Assembly (NCBI RefSeq): GCF_902506605.1
Contig: NZ_LR733979.1
Span: 2,030,008 to 2,094,007, forward strand
DNA length: 64,000 nucleotides
Direction of reading: 5' to 3'
Origin: Sphingomonas sp. AX6
Lineage (GTDB): Bacteria; Pseudomonadota; Alphaproteobacteria; Sphingomonadales; Sphingomonadaceae
The notes under the pieces were generated by a model. It was not told where the DNA came from and did no database searches. It saw only the letters and a list, made by a program, of their open reading frames with translations. A program made the translations under genes and the position numbers. The stretch's first letter is position 1. The number at the start of each line of letters is the position of its first letter. Shown here piece by piece: positions 35,686 to 44,651 of this stretch.

Positions 35686-36162
35686 ATGAGCGAAAACCTG
35701 CCCGACAGCCTGATTCCCTATGACGAGATCGTGCAGGAGGCATTGCGCGCCGTCGTCGGCCGCGTGCTGCGACAGATCGAATCCGCAGGCGCGCTGCCCG
35801 GCACGCATCATTTCTACATCACGTTCAAGACGCAGGCAGTCGGGGTCGATATCCCCGAGCGCCTGATCGAACGGTTTCCCGACGAAATGACGATCGTCAT
35901 CCAGCACCGCTATTGGGATTTGAAGGTCGAAGAAGCCAAATTCTCGGTGGGATTGAGCTTCAACCAAGTGCCGTCGATGTTGAACATCCCGTTTTCCGCG
36001 ATTACCGGTTTCCACGATCCGGCGGTGAACTTCGAGCTGCGTTTTCAGGCGAACGACGCCGAGGAAGAACCCCATCACGATGCGGCCGAAAATGACGAGC
36101 CGATTGCCAAAAGTGAGGATGGCTCCAACGTGGTGGCTGTCGATTTTAAGCGGAAGAAATAG
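35686..36162 (+). CDS. sspB: SspB-type ClpXP adaptor protein
   Basis: The 158-residue protein begins MSENLPDSLIPYDEIVQEAL and has the SspB core TFKTQAVGVDIPERLIERFP, EMTIVIQHRYWDLKV and SVGLSFNQVPSMLNIPFSAI. An acidic His/Glu-rich linker leads to VVAVDFKRKK, the ClpX-binding tail expected of the alphaproteobacterial SspB type. It delivers ssrA-tagged proteins to ClpXP. The open frame upstream of 35686 runs through the hairpin structure and is not coding. Confidence 0.93.
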   Translation: MSENLPDSLIPYDEIVQEALRAVVGRVLRQIESAGALPGTHHFYITFKTQAVGVDIPERLIERFPDEMTIVIQHRYWDLKVEEAKFSVGLSFNQVPSMLNIPFSAITGFHDPAVNFELRFQANDAEEEPHHDAAENDEPIAKSEDGSNVVAVDFKRKK

Positions 36163-36174
36163 ACGCTTCTTTCT

Positions 36175-36269
36175 GTCATTCCCGCGTAGGCGGGAATCCA
36201 TATTGTCCGGACCATCGAATATAGTGTCGCCACGTTGCGTCTATGGATTCCCGCCTGCGCGGGAATGAC
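36175..36269. repeat. Palindromic repeat family E (GTCATTCCCGCG type)
   Basis: Arms 36175-36201 and 36243-36269 are near-perfect complements, each containing its own small hairpin (TTCCCGCGTAGGCGGGAA). A related single arm, ...GCGCCGGGATGACG, lies at about 36326-36339. It occupies most of the sspB-fumC spacer. Confidence 0.88.
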
Positions 36270-36351
36270 GCTTGGGGCTTGCGTTGTCGGAAGAATATCC
36301 CAGCTTTGGTTTCGCCGCCCAGCTTGCGCCGGGATGACGAGGAGCCGCAAA

Positions 36352-37752
36352 ATGACCACCCGCACCGAAACCGACTCGATCGGCCCGATCGACGTCCCGT
36401 CCGACGCCTATTGGGGCGCTCAGACCCAGCGCTCGATCGCCAACTTCCCCTTTCCCCCGCACGAACGCATGCCGATCGGCATCGTCCACGGCCTGGCGCT
36501 GGTGAAACAGGCGGCGGCGCGCGTGAACCGTCGGCACGGGCTGGATGCGGGAAAGGCCGACGCGATCGAGGCGGCGGCGGCAGAGATCGTGGCGGGTAAG
36601 CTCGACGACCAGTTCCCGCTCGTCATCTGGCAAACGGGCAGCGGCACCCAGACCAACATGAATGTGAACGAGGTGATCGCGGGGCGCGCCAATGAAATCC
36701 TGACCGGCACCCGCGGCGGCAAGTCGCCGGTCCACCCCAATGACGATGTCAACCGCGCGCAATCGTCGAACGACAGTTTCCCGACCGCGATCCACGTCGC
36801 CACCGCCATCGCGCTGGAACGCACGCTGTTCCCGGCGATCGAGCGGCTGGCGGGCGCTTTGCTCGACAAGAGCATTGCATGGGAGCACATCGTCAAGATC
36901 GGGCGCACCCATTTGCAGGACGCCACGCCGCTGACGCTGGGGCAGGAATTTTCCGCATTCGAGCGGCAATTGTCCGATTGCCTGGTGCGGCTGGAAGTGA
37001 TTGAGGACGATGTGCTGGAATTGGCGCAGGGCGGCACCGCGGTCGGCACTGGGCTGAACGCGCCGGACGGGTTCGACGTCGATGTCGCGGCCGAGCTGGC
37101 GGCGCTGGCCGGCATCGCGTTCGTGCCTGCGCAGAATAAATTCGCGGCGCTTGCCGGGCATGAGGCGCTGGTCGAATTGTCGGGATCGCTCAACACGCTG
37201 GCGGTCGCGCTGACCAAGACCGCTAACGATATTCGCCTGCTCGCCTCCGGCCCGCGGTCGGGACTGGGCGAGATCGACTTGCCTGCCAACGAACCCGGCA
37301 GCTCGATCATGCCGGGTAAGGTCAACCCGACCCAGTGCGAGATGCTGACGATGGTCGCAGCGCAAGTGATGGGCAACCATGTCGCCGTGACGATCGCCGG
37401 CTTGCAGGGCCATTTGCAGCTCAATGTCTTCAAGCCGCTGATCGGCGCGAATGTGCTGCGTTCGATCGAATTGCTGAGCATCGGCATCGACAGTTTTGCC
37501 GAGCGCTGTGTCGAGGGGATCGAACCCAACCGCGCGCGTATCGCCGAGTTGGTCGATCGCTCGCTGATGCTGGTTACGGCGCTTGCACCCGAAATAGGGT
37601 ACGATAACGCAGCGAAGATCGCGAAACATGCGCATGAAAAAGGGCTGACGCTCAAACAGGCGGGGATTGCGCTGGGGCTGGTCGATGAGGCGACGTTCGA
37701 CCGGTTGGTGCGCCCGGAAGCGATGGTCGGGAAAGAGGCGGCCGGGAACTAA
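36352..37752 (+). CDS. fumC: Class II fumarate hydratase
   Basis: Starting from the ATG at 36352 (GAGGAG upstream), the product has 466 residues. The superfamily signature [15 protein letters not shown] lies near residue 318. [39 protein letters not shown] and [20 protein letters not shown] are FumC substrate-binding segments. It converts fumarate to malate in the TCA cycle without an iron-sulfur cluster. Frame upstream of 36352 is within the family E repeat. Confidence 0.97.
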   Translation: MTTRTETDSIGPIDVPSDAYWGAQTQRSIANFPFPPHERMPIGIVHGLALVKQAAARVNRRHGLDAGKADAIEAAAAEIVAGKLDDQFPLVIWQTGSGTQTNMNVNEVIAGRANEILTGTRGGKSPVHPNDDVNRAQSSNDSFPTAIHVATAIALERTLFPAIERLAGALLDKSIAWEHIVKIGRTHLQDATPLTLGQEFSAFERQLSDCLVRLEVIEDDVLELAQGGTAVGTGLNAPDGFDVDVAAELAALAGIAFVPAQNKFAALAGHEALVELSGSLNTLAVALTKTANDIRLLASGPRSGLGEIDLPANEPGSSIMPGKVNPTQCEMLTMVAAQVMGNHVAVTIAGLQGHLQLNVFKPLIGANVLRSIELLSIGIDSFAERCVEGIEPNRARIAELVDRSLMLVTALAPEIGYDNAAKIAKHAHEKGLTLKQAGIALGLVDEATFDRLVRPEAMVGKEAAGN

Positions 37753-37800
37753 GCGGCGCGCGCTTCGCTTCTCGGTCAAACCAATCGGGGAGTTTTAATC

Positions 37801-38043
37801 ATGGTCGGAATCAAATGGGGCGCGCTGCTGGGCGGCGCGCTGGATGCATCGAGCGGCGACGATTCAGCTGCGGATGGCGCGATCAAGGGCGCGATCGTCG
37901 GCGGGTTGATCAAGGTCGTGGCCCCCATCGCGTTTACCTATGCGGTCGGCTGGCTGGTGCTAAAAGGGATCAGCGAAGGTGCCGACCGGCTGGGCGATGC
38001 GGTGACCGGCGGCGATGAGCCGAGACCTGCGCGCGACGAATGA
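37801..38043 (+). CDS. Small membrane protein of unknown function
   Basis: The 80-residue product has one or two hydrophobic stretches, KGAIVGGLIKVVAPIAFTYA and VGWLVLKGI, and a charged C-terminus. GGGGAG precedes the ATG at a normal distance. I do not recognise a family. It lies between fumC and a DUF885 gene and is followed by a terminator-like hairpin. Confidence 0.6.
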   Translation: MVGIKWGALLGGALDASSGDDSAADGAIKGAIVGGLIKVVAPIAFTYAVGWLVLKGISEGADRLGDAVTGGDEPRPARDE

Positions 38044-38069
38044 TTGCGCGCTGACGCCATGACCTCTAC

Positions 38070-38103
38070 CCTTCCCAAATCAACGCATTTCGGGAGGTTT
38101 TTT
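38070..38103 (+). terminator. Terminator-like hairpin that also carries the next gene's ribosome site
   Basis: CCTTCCCAAAT and ATTTCGGGAGG can pair (imperfectly) around CAACGC and are followed by six T residues. The GGGAGG of the right arm is also the likely ribosome site of the TTG start at 38105. Confidence 0.5.
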
Positions 38104-38104
38104 C

Positions 38105-39925
38105 TTGTTCGACCGCAGGCAGTTCATCGCATCCTCGCTAGGCGCAACCGCACTGGCCGCGCTTCCTTCGCGTGCATTTGCCTACGGCGCGCAAGGATCG
38201 TTGGAAGCGCAATTCGCGGTACTGGCCGAACAGGTTCTGCAAGTGAATCCGACGGGCGCGACCGGACGCGGGCTCGATACTGGCGCGCGCGCGGCGCTCA
38301 AATCACAGATTGCGGACGGGTCGCCTGCCGGGCGGTTCAACGTGCTGAGCGTATTCGCCAAGGCTCAGCCGACCTTTGCCGGGTTCGATGCCGACGGGCT
38401 CGATCCTTCGTCGCGCGAGCAACTCCAGACCATTCAGTGGACCACCGACGTCGCGTCGCGGCTCGTTCGCAACCGATACGGCGGCTATGGCGGGTTTGGC
38501 TATCCGGTGCCCTATGTCGTCAGCCAGCTTACCGGTGCCTATCAGTCGGTGCCCAACACGCTGATCGATTCGCACACCATCGCTAACGCGAAGGATGCCG
38601 AGGCCTATGTGGCGCGGCTCGATGGGTTTGCGCGGCTGGTCGAGCAGGAATGCGACCGGATCGCGGGCGATGCCGGAACGGGCGTGGCACCGCCCGATTT
38701 CATCCTCGACAAGACGATTCAGCAGACCAGTAGTTTGGCCGAGCAACGCGGCGATCAGTCGCGGCTCGTGCAGGCGCTGGTCGAAAAGACCGCCAAGGCC
38801 GGGGTGGCAGGCGACTGGGGCACCCGCGCTTCTGCGATCGTCGATGGTCGGCTGATGCGGGCGCTGGCCCGGCAAAGCGAGTTGCTGGTGGCGCTCAAAG
38901 CCAAGCCGGGCGGGACCGGCGTCTCCACGCTACCCGATGGCGCGCGCTTCTATGACGATTGCCTGGCGTGGCACACGACGACTTCGCTCAATGCAGAGGC
39001 CGCGCACGCGGTCGGCCTGGAACAGGTCGCCGAACTCAGTGCGCAGGCCGACGCGCTGCTCAAGGCGCAGGGACTGACCAAGGGCAGCGTCGGGGCGCGG
39101 CTGATGGTGCTGGGGAAAGACCCGCAGCACCTCTATCCCAACACCGATGCCGGGCGGCAGCAGTGTCTCACCGATATCCGCGCGCGCATGACGCATCTGC
39201 GCGGTCGCATGGGGGAAGTGTTCAACCGCCCGCCCAAGAGCGCGATGACGGTCGAACGCGTGCCGGTCGAGACCCAACTCGGCGCACCGGGCGCCTATGC
39301 GCGCAGCGGGCGGATCGATGGCTCCACGCCCGGCACCTATTTCATCAACCTGTCGGACATGAACAACTGGCCCAAATGGAGCCTGGCGACGCTGACCCAT
39401 CACGAAGGCGTGCCGGGGCATCTGCTTGCCGGGGCGACCGTTCAGGAACAGTCGGCGGGCACATCGCCGCTGCTATTCACGCTGATGGGCTTCTCCGCCT
39501 ATAATGAGGGCTGGGCACTCTATGCCGAGCAACTGGGCGACGAGATCGGCGAATATGCCGACGATCCGCTGGGCAAGATCGGTTACCTTCAGGCGTTCCT
39601 GTGGCGCGCCGCGCGGATCGTCGTCGATACCGGGCTCCATGCAAAGGGCTGGGGACGGCAACAGGCGATCGATTACATGATCGACGTCACCGGCCAGGCG
39701 CCGGGCGAGACCGAACGAGAAATCGACCGCTACATCGTCTGGCCAGGCCAGGCGACCAGTTACAAATTGGGCCATACCGAGATTGCCCGGATGCGCGAGC
39801 AAGCGAAGGCGGCGATGGGGCCGCGCTTCGTGCTCAAGGATTTCCATGACGCGGTTTTGCTGGGGGGCTCTGCGCCGCTTGCGGTGGTGGAAAGCCGGGT
39901 GAAGGGCTGGGCGACGGGGGCGTAG
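38105..39925 (+). CDS. Exported DUF885 family protein (putative metallopeptidase)
   Basis: The start is a TTG at 38105 with GGGAGG 7 bases upstream; the product has 606 residues. FDRRQFIASSLGATALAALP is a twin-arginine signal peptide. The DUF885 zinc-peptidase-like motif is THHEGVPGHLLAG near residue 434, with a distal Glu in NEGWALYAEQLGDEIG and the C-terminal GQATSYKLGHTEIARMREQA. These proteins resemble gluzincin peptidases, but few have been characterised. It should act in the periplasm. It stands alone before a long family B repeat. Confidence 0.87.
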   Translation: MFDRRQFIASSLGATALAALPSRAFAYGAQGSLEAQFAVLAEQVLQVNPTGATGRGLDTGARAALKSQIADGSPAGRFNVLSVFAKAQPTFAGFDADGLDPSSREQLQTIQWTTDVASRLVRNRYGGYGGFGYPVPYVVSQLTGAYQSVPNTLIDSHTIANAKDAEAYVARLDGFARLVEQECDRIAGDAGTGVAPPDFILDKTIQQTSSLAEQRGDQSRLVQALVEKTAKAGVAGDWGTRASAIVDGRLMRALARQSELLVALKAKPGGTGVSTLPDGARFYDDCLAWHTTTSLNAEAAHAVGLEQVAELSAQADALLKAQGLTKGSVGARLMVLGKDPQHLYPNTDAGRQQCLTDIRARMTHLRGRMGEVFNRPPKSAMTVERVPVETQLGAPGAYARSGRIDGSTPGTYFINLSDMNNWPKWSLATLTHHEGVPGHLLAGATVQEQSAGTSPLLFTLMGFSAYNEGWALYAEQLGDEIGEYADDPLGKIGYLQAFLWRAARIVVDTGLHAKGWGRQQAIDYMIDVTGQAPGETEREIDRYIVWPGQATSYKLGHTEIARMREQAKAAMGPRFVLKDFHDAVLLGGSAPLAVVESRVKGWATGA

Positions 39926-39943
39926 GTCGCCACTTCAAACATT

Positions 39944-40095
39944 GCGTTCGTGCTGAGTAGAGATCGAGTAGCCCCATAAGGGACGTATCGAGGGCTCGTG
40001 TGAAGTACGGGTTTGGCGCTGTGCTTGGCCTCCTTCGATACGCCCTCTCGATACGCGGCTAACGCCGCTACTCGATGGCTACTCAGGACAAACGG
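39944..40095. repeat. Palindromic repeat family B, copy 3 (long form)
   Basis: It begins GCGTTCGTGCTGAGTAG and ends CTACTCAGGACAAACGG. Inside, GAGTAGCCCC, GTATCGAGGG, CCTTCGATACGCCCTCTCGA and GCGGCTAACGCCGC give several nested pairings. It is the longest member of the family and fills most of the gap to the next small gene. Confidence 0.82.
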
Positions 40096-40203
40096 TAGAG
40101 TGTGATCGCGGCGACTTCTCCTTGTGCGCGGGGGGGCGCTTGCGGGAACTTTCCCCCGATCCGCGCGCTATCGAGCCCAAGTCATTCTGAAAGGGAAACG
40201 AGC

Positions 40204-40410
40204 ATGTTCGGACGGATCATCGGCGCATTGGTCGGACGCGAAATGGATCGCCGTGACGGATCGGGTGGGACCAAGGGTGCCGCACTGGGCTGGCTCGCCG
40301 GGAGCGCGATGCGCCGTATGGGGCCGCTCGGTCTGATCCTGGGCGGCGGCTATTTGGCCAAAAAGGCCTATGACCGTCGCAAGGGCAAGGGCCGCACGCC
40401 GCGGGTCTGA
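40204..40410 (+). CDS. Small Gly/Arg-rich protein of unknown function
   Basis: The 68-residue product begins MFGRIIGALVGREMDRRDGS after AAAGGGAAAC. It has Gly-rich turns (GGTKGAALGWLAGSAM, GPLGLILGGGYLAKKA) and a very basic tail, YDRRKGKGRTPRV. The pattern resembles small unnamed sphingomonad proteins that may associate with membranes. I cannot give a function. It precedes gmk by 86 bases. Confidence 0.6.
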   Translation: MFGRIIGALVGREMDRRDGSGGTKGAALGWLAGSAMRRMGPLGLILGGGYLAKKAYDRRKGKGRTPRV

Positions 40411-40496
40411 TCTGCCGACCACGTTTCGGCTTCAATAATTCCGGACACCGCCCCTCGCGCTTGACGCGGGGGGCTTGGTCGCGCCACTAGCGCGGC

Positions 40497-41150
40497 ATGG
40501 CCGCCATCCCCGAAACCGACCCGCACGGATTCAAACGCCGTGGGGTGTTGTTCATCCTTTCCTCGCCGTCGGGCGCGGGAAAATCGACCATCGCGCGAAA
40601 GCTGCTGGCGTCCGATCCGACGCTGGGCATGTCGGTTTCGGCGACGACACGGCCGATCCGGCCCGGCGAAGTCGATGGCAAGGATTACCAGTTCGTCGAT
40701 CTGGAAACCTTCCGCGAATCGGTCGCCAATCACGAATTCCTCGAATGGGCGCATGTCTTCGACCACCGCTACGGCACGCCGCGCGCGCAGGTAGAGGAGA
40801 TGCTGTCGGCGGGGCAGGACGTGTTGTTCGATATCGACTGGCAGGGCGCTCAGCAATTATTCCAGCTAAAGGGTGGCGACGTGGTCCGGGTGTTCATCCT
40901 GCCGCCGTCGATGCCGATCCTGCGTGAGCGGCTGGAAAAGCGCGCGACCGATTCGCAGGCCGTGATCGAAGCGCGGATGGCGCGCGCTGCGAACGAGGTC
41001 AGCCACTGGGACGGGTACGACTATGTGCTGGTCAACGACGATGTCGAAGAATGCTTCCAGAAGGTGAAGACCATTTTATCGTCGGAACGGTTGAAGCGAT
41101 CGCGCCAGACCGGGCTGATCGGCTTCATTAGAGGCATGCTCAAGAGCTGA
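40497..41150 (+). CDS. gmk: Guanylate kinase
   Basis: This 217-residue kinase has a P-loop SSPSGAGKSTIARKL near residue 22, the GMP-binding SVSATTRPIRPGEVDGKDYQ, HEFLEWAHVFDHRYGTPR and VLFDIDWQGAQQL. It makes GDP from GMP. The C-terminal 20 residues (SRQTGLIGFIRGMLKS) are a common alphaproteobacterial extension. The ATG at 40497 is the earliest sensible start. An unbroken hairpin follows the stop. Confidence 0.96.
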   Translation: MAAIPETDPHGFKRRGVLFILSSPSGAGKSTIARKLLASDPTLGMSVSATTRPIRPGEVDGKDYQFVDLETFRESVANHEFLEWAHVFDHRYGTPRAQVEEMLSAGQDVLFDIDWQGAQQLFQLKGGDVVRVFILPPSMPILRERLEKRATDSQAVIEARMARAANEVSHWDGYDYVLVNDDVEECFQKVKTILSSERLKRSRQTGLIGFIRGMLKS

Positions 41151-41165
41151 GCGCTTTACCCCAAA

Positions 41166-41197
41166 CCCCGTTCGCGTTTCGAAAAGCGCGAACGGGG
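41166..41197. terminator. Hairpin between convergent gmk and membrane-protein genes
   Basis: CCCCGTTCGCG pairs perfectly with CGCGAACGGGG around a 10-base loop. No T-run follows on either side, so termination strength is uncertain. Confidence 0.55.
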
Positions 41198-41207
41198 GAG
41201 GGTGTCG

Positions 41208-42233
41208 TTAAACCGCTTGCGCAACCGGGGGCAGGCGATTGCCCATATCCCCCAGCATCCCGACGACCGCACGCCGGATCGTCTGCCACAGCGCCGACAG
41301 CATCAGCAGTGCCGATCCGATCACGAGGCCGGTAAACGCCGCGCCCAACTCCAGCGCGCCTGCCTGCTGAAACAGCGCGTAGAGCGCGTAGAGCACGTAA
41401 GCGAGGCTCGAGACGAGCAACGCGCGCCGGTCGATCGCCAACGCGACTAACGCGAAGAATATGTAGAGCGCAAGCACCAGCACCGCGACTCCGCCGCCGA
41501 TCTGCGCGTCGAATACGCCCAGCATCTGAAAGATCGGATGCGCGATCAGCGGGGCAGCTGCCAGATGCAGCCAGAAGGCGACGTCCGAGCGCCGCGTGCG
41601 CCGCTCCCGGTCCGACAAGTCCCAGCGCATCGCGAGTGCGAACACGCCGAGCCCGCCGAGCAGGACGATCGGCCAATTGCCCGACTCCAGCCCCGGCACC
41701 GCGAAATTGACCAGGCCGATCAGGACGCCGACCAGTGCGGCTGCGCCTGCGGCGACGGTAATCGGCACCATGAACCGCTTCCAGTGCAGCCAGGCCGCGC
41801 CCGCAGTGACGAGTGCGATCCCCGCCACGATGATGGCATCGACACGCTCGGGTAGGTCTGGATTGATCGCGACGATCGCCCCGACCAGCGTGCCCGCCAC
41901 GCCACCGACGAAGCCGAGCAGCAACAGGATGGAAGGCAGCGCCATGCGGCGTTTGCGCGTGAAATATTCCGCCAGGAACCAGCTTGCCCCCGCAACGCCT
42001 GCCCCCGCCAGCGCTTCGGTGATCGAGCCGCCGACCTGCGCGATCGCGAACAACACCAGTGCCAGCGCAACCGCGACGAAGATGTCGTTGAAACCGGTCA
42101 GCAGTTTGAAATGTTCTTCGTCGACCGCAGGCGTGCTGCGCGACGCGGCGATGTGGTTTCGGAATGCATCGGCGGTCGCGGCGGGGATGACCCCCGCCTC
42201 CACCGCCGCATTCAGATCGCTTTCGCTATACAT
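41208..42233 (-). CDS. Multi-pass membrane protein of unknown function (DUF2157-like layout)
   Basis: The 341-residue product has a soluble N-terminal ~45 residues (SESDLNAAVEAGVIPAATAD) followed by about nine or ten hydrophobic helices to the C-terminus. The N-terminal helix-turn layout before a run of helices resembles DUF2157-type proteins, but I am not certain of the family. No catalytic motif is seen. It is transcribed towards gmk and ends near the shared hairpin. Confidence 0.75.
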   Translation of the reverse strand: MYSESDLNAAVEAGVIPAATADAFRNHIAASRSTPAVDEEHFKLLTGFNDIFVAVALALVLFAIAQVGGSITEALAGAGVAGASWFLAEYFTRKRRMALPSILLLLGFVGGVAGTLVGAIVAINPDLPERVDAIIVAGIALVTAGAAWLHWKRFMVPITVAAGAAALVGVLIGLVNFAVPGLESGNWPIVLLGGLGVFALAMRWDLSDRERRTRRSDVAFWLHLAAAPLIAHPIFQMLGVFDAQIGGGVAVLVLALYIFFALVALAIDRRALLVSSLAYVLYALYALFQQAGALELGAAFTGLVIGSALLMLSALWQTIRRAVVGMLGDMGNRLPPVAQAV

Positions 42234-42306
42234 GATGTCCTCCCTGTGGAGGGCCGGTATAGCAGGGGTGGTTTATTCAGGCAATACACCCGGCGTAGCC
42301 CTATTC

Positions 42307-42384
42307 CCGTTCGTTTCGAGCGACGTCAAGAAACGCTGGGCAGGCTCTAAAATCACGTTTCTCGACTTTGCTCGAAACGAACGG
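42307..42384. repeat. Palindromic repeat family A, copy 3
   Basis: Arms 42307-42335 and 42356-42384 pair with a few mismatches (GACGTCAAG in the left arm, GACTTTGC in the right). It lies between the 5' end of the membrane protein gene and the 3' end of the SDR gene. Confidence 0.9.
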
Positions 42385-42401
42385 GAGGGGAAGACGGAGA
42401 A

Positions 42402-43298
42402 TCAGCCCTGCAAATGCCCGAAGATCACTTGGGCCTGTTCGCCGCCCGATTGAGGCACGATCTCTCCCGAACGGTCGGTGATCTGTTCCCAATGCGCGGC
42501 GATTCCTTCGGGTGTCAGGTCGTCGCCCGTGAGCCGCACGCCCTTGGTCATCGTCACATAGGTTGCGTGGAACACGCCTGCGCCCGCGCCGACGATGGCG
42601 TTGGTGGGGGAGTCCTCAGACACCAGATACAGTGCGGCGGGGGCGACCGATTCGGGGTTGAACAGCGCGAAAGCGGCTTCGGGGAAAATGTCCTCGGTCA
42701 TGCGCGTGCCCGCGACCGGCGCGATCGTGTTGACGCGGACATTATATTTCGCGCCCTCAAGGTACAGCGTCTTGGTCAGCCCGGCGAGGCCGAGCTTGGC
42801 TGCGCCGTAATTCGCCTGGCCGAAATTGCCGAACAGGCCGGTCGAGGATGCGGTCATCAGGATGCGACCGTAATTCTGGTCGCGCATCGTGTCCCACACC
42901 GCCTTGGTGCAGTTCGCCGATCCGTTCAGATGAACGTCGACGACGAATTTGAAATCCTCGGGCTCCATCTTGGCGAAGCTCTTGTCGCGCAGCACGCCGG
43001 CATTGTTGATCAGGACATGGACGGTGCCGAAGCGCTCCTTGGCTTTGGCCACCATCTCGACCATCTGGCCGTAATCGGTGACGTTGCCGCCGTTCGCCAT
43101 TGCTTCGCCGCCCAGCGTTTCGATCTCCTCGACGACTTTCAGTGCGGCATCCGAATGGCCGGTGCCGTCGCGCGATCCGCCCAGATCGTTGACCACGACC
43201 TTCGCGCCGCGCCGTGCCAGTTCGAGTGCATAGCCACGGCCCAGTCCGCCGCCTGCGCCAGTGATGATCGCGACGCGGTTGTCGAAACGGATGGACAT
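42402..43298 (-). CDS. Short-chain dehydrogenase/reductase
   Basis: From the ATG at 43298 the product has 298 residues. The NAD(P) motif is TGAGGGLGRGYALEL near residue 15, with NNAG at LINNAGVLRD and the catalytic Ser/Tyr/Lys in MTASSTGLFGNFGQANYGAA K. VVNDLGGSRDGTGHSD near residue 38 is typical of SDRs related to the dehydrogenase part of peroxisomal multifunctional beta-oxidation enzymes. It probably acts on 3-hydroxyacyl-CoA. It is not in an evident operon. Confidence 0.9.
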   Translation of the reverse strand: MSIRFDNRVAIITGAGGGLGRGYALELARRGAKVVVNDLGGSRDGTGHSDAALKVVEEIETLGGEAMANGGNVTDYGQMVEMVAKAKERFGTVHVLINNAGVLRDKSFAKMEPEDFKFVVDVHLNGSANCTKAVWDTMRDQNYGRILMTASSTGLFGNFGQANYGAAKLGLAGLTKTLYLEGAKYNVRVNTIAPVAGTRMTEDIFPEAAFALFNPESVAPAALYLVSEDSPTNAIVGAGAGVFHATYVTMTKGVRLTGDDLTPEGIAAHWEQITDRSGEIVPQSGGEQAQVIFGHLQG

Positions 43299-43351
43299 AA
43301 TGCTGGCGCTCCCAAAGATGTTTGGGGGCTTCCTAAGCGAGTTTCGCGCAC

Positions 43352-43385
43352 AAAAAAAGCGGGGCACCTCTCCGGGCACCCCGCT
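43352..43385 (-). terminator. Rho-independent terminator
   Basis: On the minus strand AGCGGGG pairs with CCCCGCT across a ~14-base loop, followed by seven T residues. It closes the transcript of the Pro/Ala-rich gene at 43411. Confidence 0.85.
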
Positions 43386-43410
43386 GATCTATCGGCGCGC
43401 CGGTCGTGCG

Positions 43411-43845
43411 TTACTGACCGCCGCGATTGCGACACTTGTCGGTCTGACCCGGCTTGCACACCGGATATTCGGCGAGAGGCGCGGGGGCCGGATAGGCCTG
43501 GTCCGGCGAGGGGCCGGGCTGAAAGATAACCTGCTGACCTGCCATCGGCGTACCCGACAGCGGCGGGGTGGCGGGTTGATACCCCCCGACCGGGTCGCCT
43601 GCCGGGGCCGCGGCCATCGGCGCGGAAGCGGGCGGAGCGGCGGGTGCGGGCATCGCCGCATCGGCGGGAGACGCGGTCGGCGCATCCATCGGAGCGCCCG
43701 GTGCTGCAGGCGGTGGAGGCGCCGTCGTGCCGGGGGCCGGATTCATCGTCCCGTCCTGTTCGGTCATCGTGTCCTGTTCGGGCATATCCTGGGCGAGTGC
43801 GGGGGCGCCCATCGCGAGAACGGCGGCTAAAGCGAGCAATTTCAT
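43411..43845 (-). CDS. Secreted Pro/Ala-rich protein of unknown function
   Basis: From the ATG at 43845 (GGAGTTACGCC upstream) the product has 144 residues with a clean signal peptide ending GAPALA. The mature chain is low-complexity Pro/Ala/Met for about 90 residues and ends in a compact conserved-looking tail, EYPVCKPGQTDKCRNRGGQ, with two Cys. A similar short tail occurs in other unnamed sphingomonad proteins as I recall. It lies 110 bases downstream of phoB but has its own terminator. Confidence 0.65.
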   Translation of the reverse strand: MKLLALAAVLAMGAPALAQDMPEQDTMTEQDGTMNPAPGTTAPPPPAAPGAPMDAPTASPADAAMPAPAAPPASAPMAAAPAGDPVGGYQPATPPLSGTPMAGQQVIFQPGPSPDQAYPAPAPLAEYPVCKPGQTDKCRNRGGQ

Positions 43846-43955
43846 GGCGTAACTCCTGAATTCGTTACGGGGACAACGCAGTTGCGCTGGCCCCCTCAAC
43901 GAGCGGAGCGACGAATCTTTCCCTCGGATGCGTAACGACTGGTCGCCGCCAGGCC

Positions 43956-44651
43956 TCAGTCCCCCGAATCCAGGGCGTATCCAGCCGATCGCACGGTGCG
44001 GATAATATCGCGCGTGCCGTCGATGTTGATGCCCTTTCGAAGCCGCCGGATATGGACGTCGACGGTGCGAAGCTCGATGTCCGAACCATGCCCCCAGACC
44101 GCGTCGAGCAGCCGTTCGCGCGAAAAGACCCAGCCGGGATGCTCGAGGAAATGCTTCAGCAGCCGAAACTCGGTGGGGCCGAGTTGCAGCGTCTTGCCGC
44201 CGCGCTTCACCTTATGCCCGACCGTGTCCATTTCGATGTCGGCATAGCTTAGCTGCTCGCCCGCCAGCGCCGGGCGCACACGCCGCAGCACCGCTTGGAC
44301 GCGGGCGACCAGCTCGCGTGGCGAAAAGGGTTTGGTGACGTAATCGTCGGCACCCGTCTCCAGCCCGCGCACCCGATCCTCTTCCTCGCCGCGCGCGGTC
44401 AGCATGATGATCGGGATGTTGGCGGTCTCGGGCATCCGGCGCAGGCGACGACAGACTTCGAGGCCCGACAGCCCTTCCACCATCCAGTCGAGCAGGACGA
44501 TGTCGGGGGTCGCTTCCTTGGCAAGCAACAACGCTTCCTCGCCGTCGGAGGTGTGGGTGACCGCGAATTCCTCGCGCTTGAAATGATAGGTGAGGAGTTC
44601 GGCGAGCGCCGCGTCATCCTCGACCAGCAACATTCTCGCCTGCATCTTCAC
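43956..44651 (-). CDS. phoB: Phosphate regulon response regulator
   Basis: This 231-residue OmpR-type regulator has a receiver domain with acidic residues E11/D12/D13, phospho-acceptor D55 in VLLDWMVEG, and the TKPF Lys. A winged-helix domain follows (LGPTEFRLLKHFLEHPG, TVDVHIRRLRKGI). Position next to phoU-pstB and the match to PhoB make the call firm. When phosphorylated by PhoR it should activate pst genes. It overlaps no gene, but lies 1 base from phoU, at the end of the operon. Confidence 0.95.
   Translation of the reverse strand: MKMQARMLLVEDDAALAELLTYHFKREEFAVTHTSDGEEALLLAKEATPDIVLLDWMVEGLSGLEVCRRLRRMPETANIPIIMLTARGEEEDRVRGLETGADDYVTKPFSPRELVARVQAVLRRVRPALAGEQLSYADIEMDTVGHKVKRGGKTLQLGPTEFRLLKHFLEHPGWVFSRERLLDAVWGHGSDIELRTVDVHIRRLRKGINIDGTRDIIRTVRSAGYALDSGD

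Noticed and set aside
36241..37779. 512-codon open frame antisense to fumC
   Set aside because: It is a shadow of fumC and extends into the family E palindrome.
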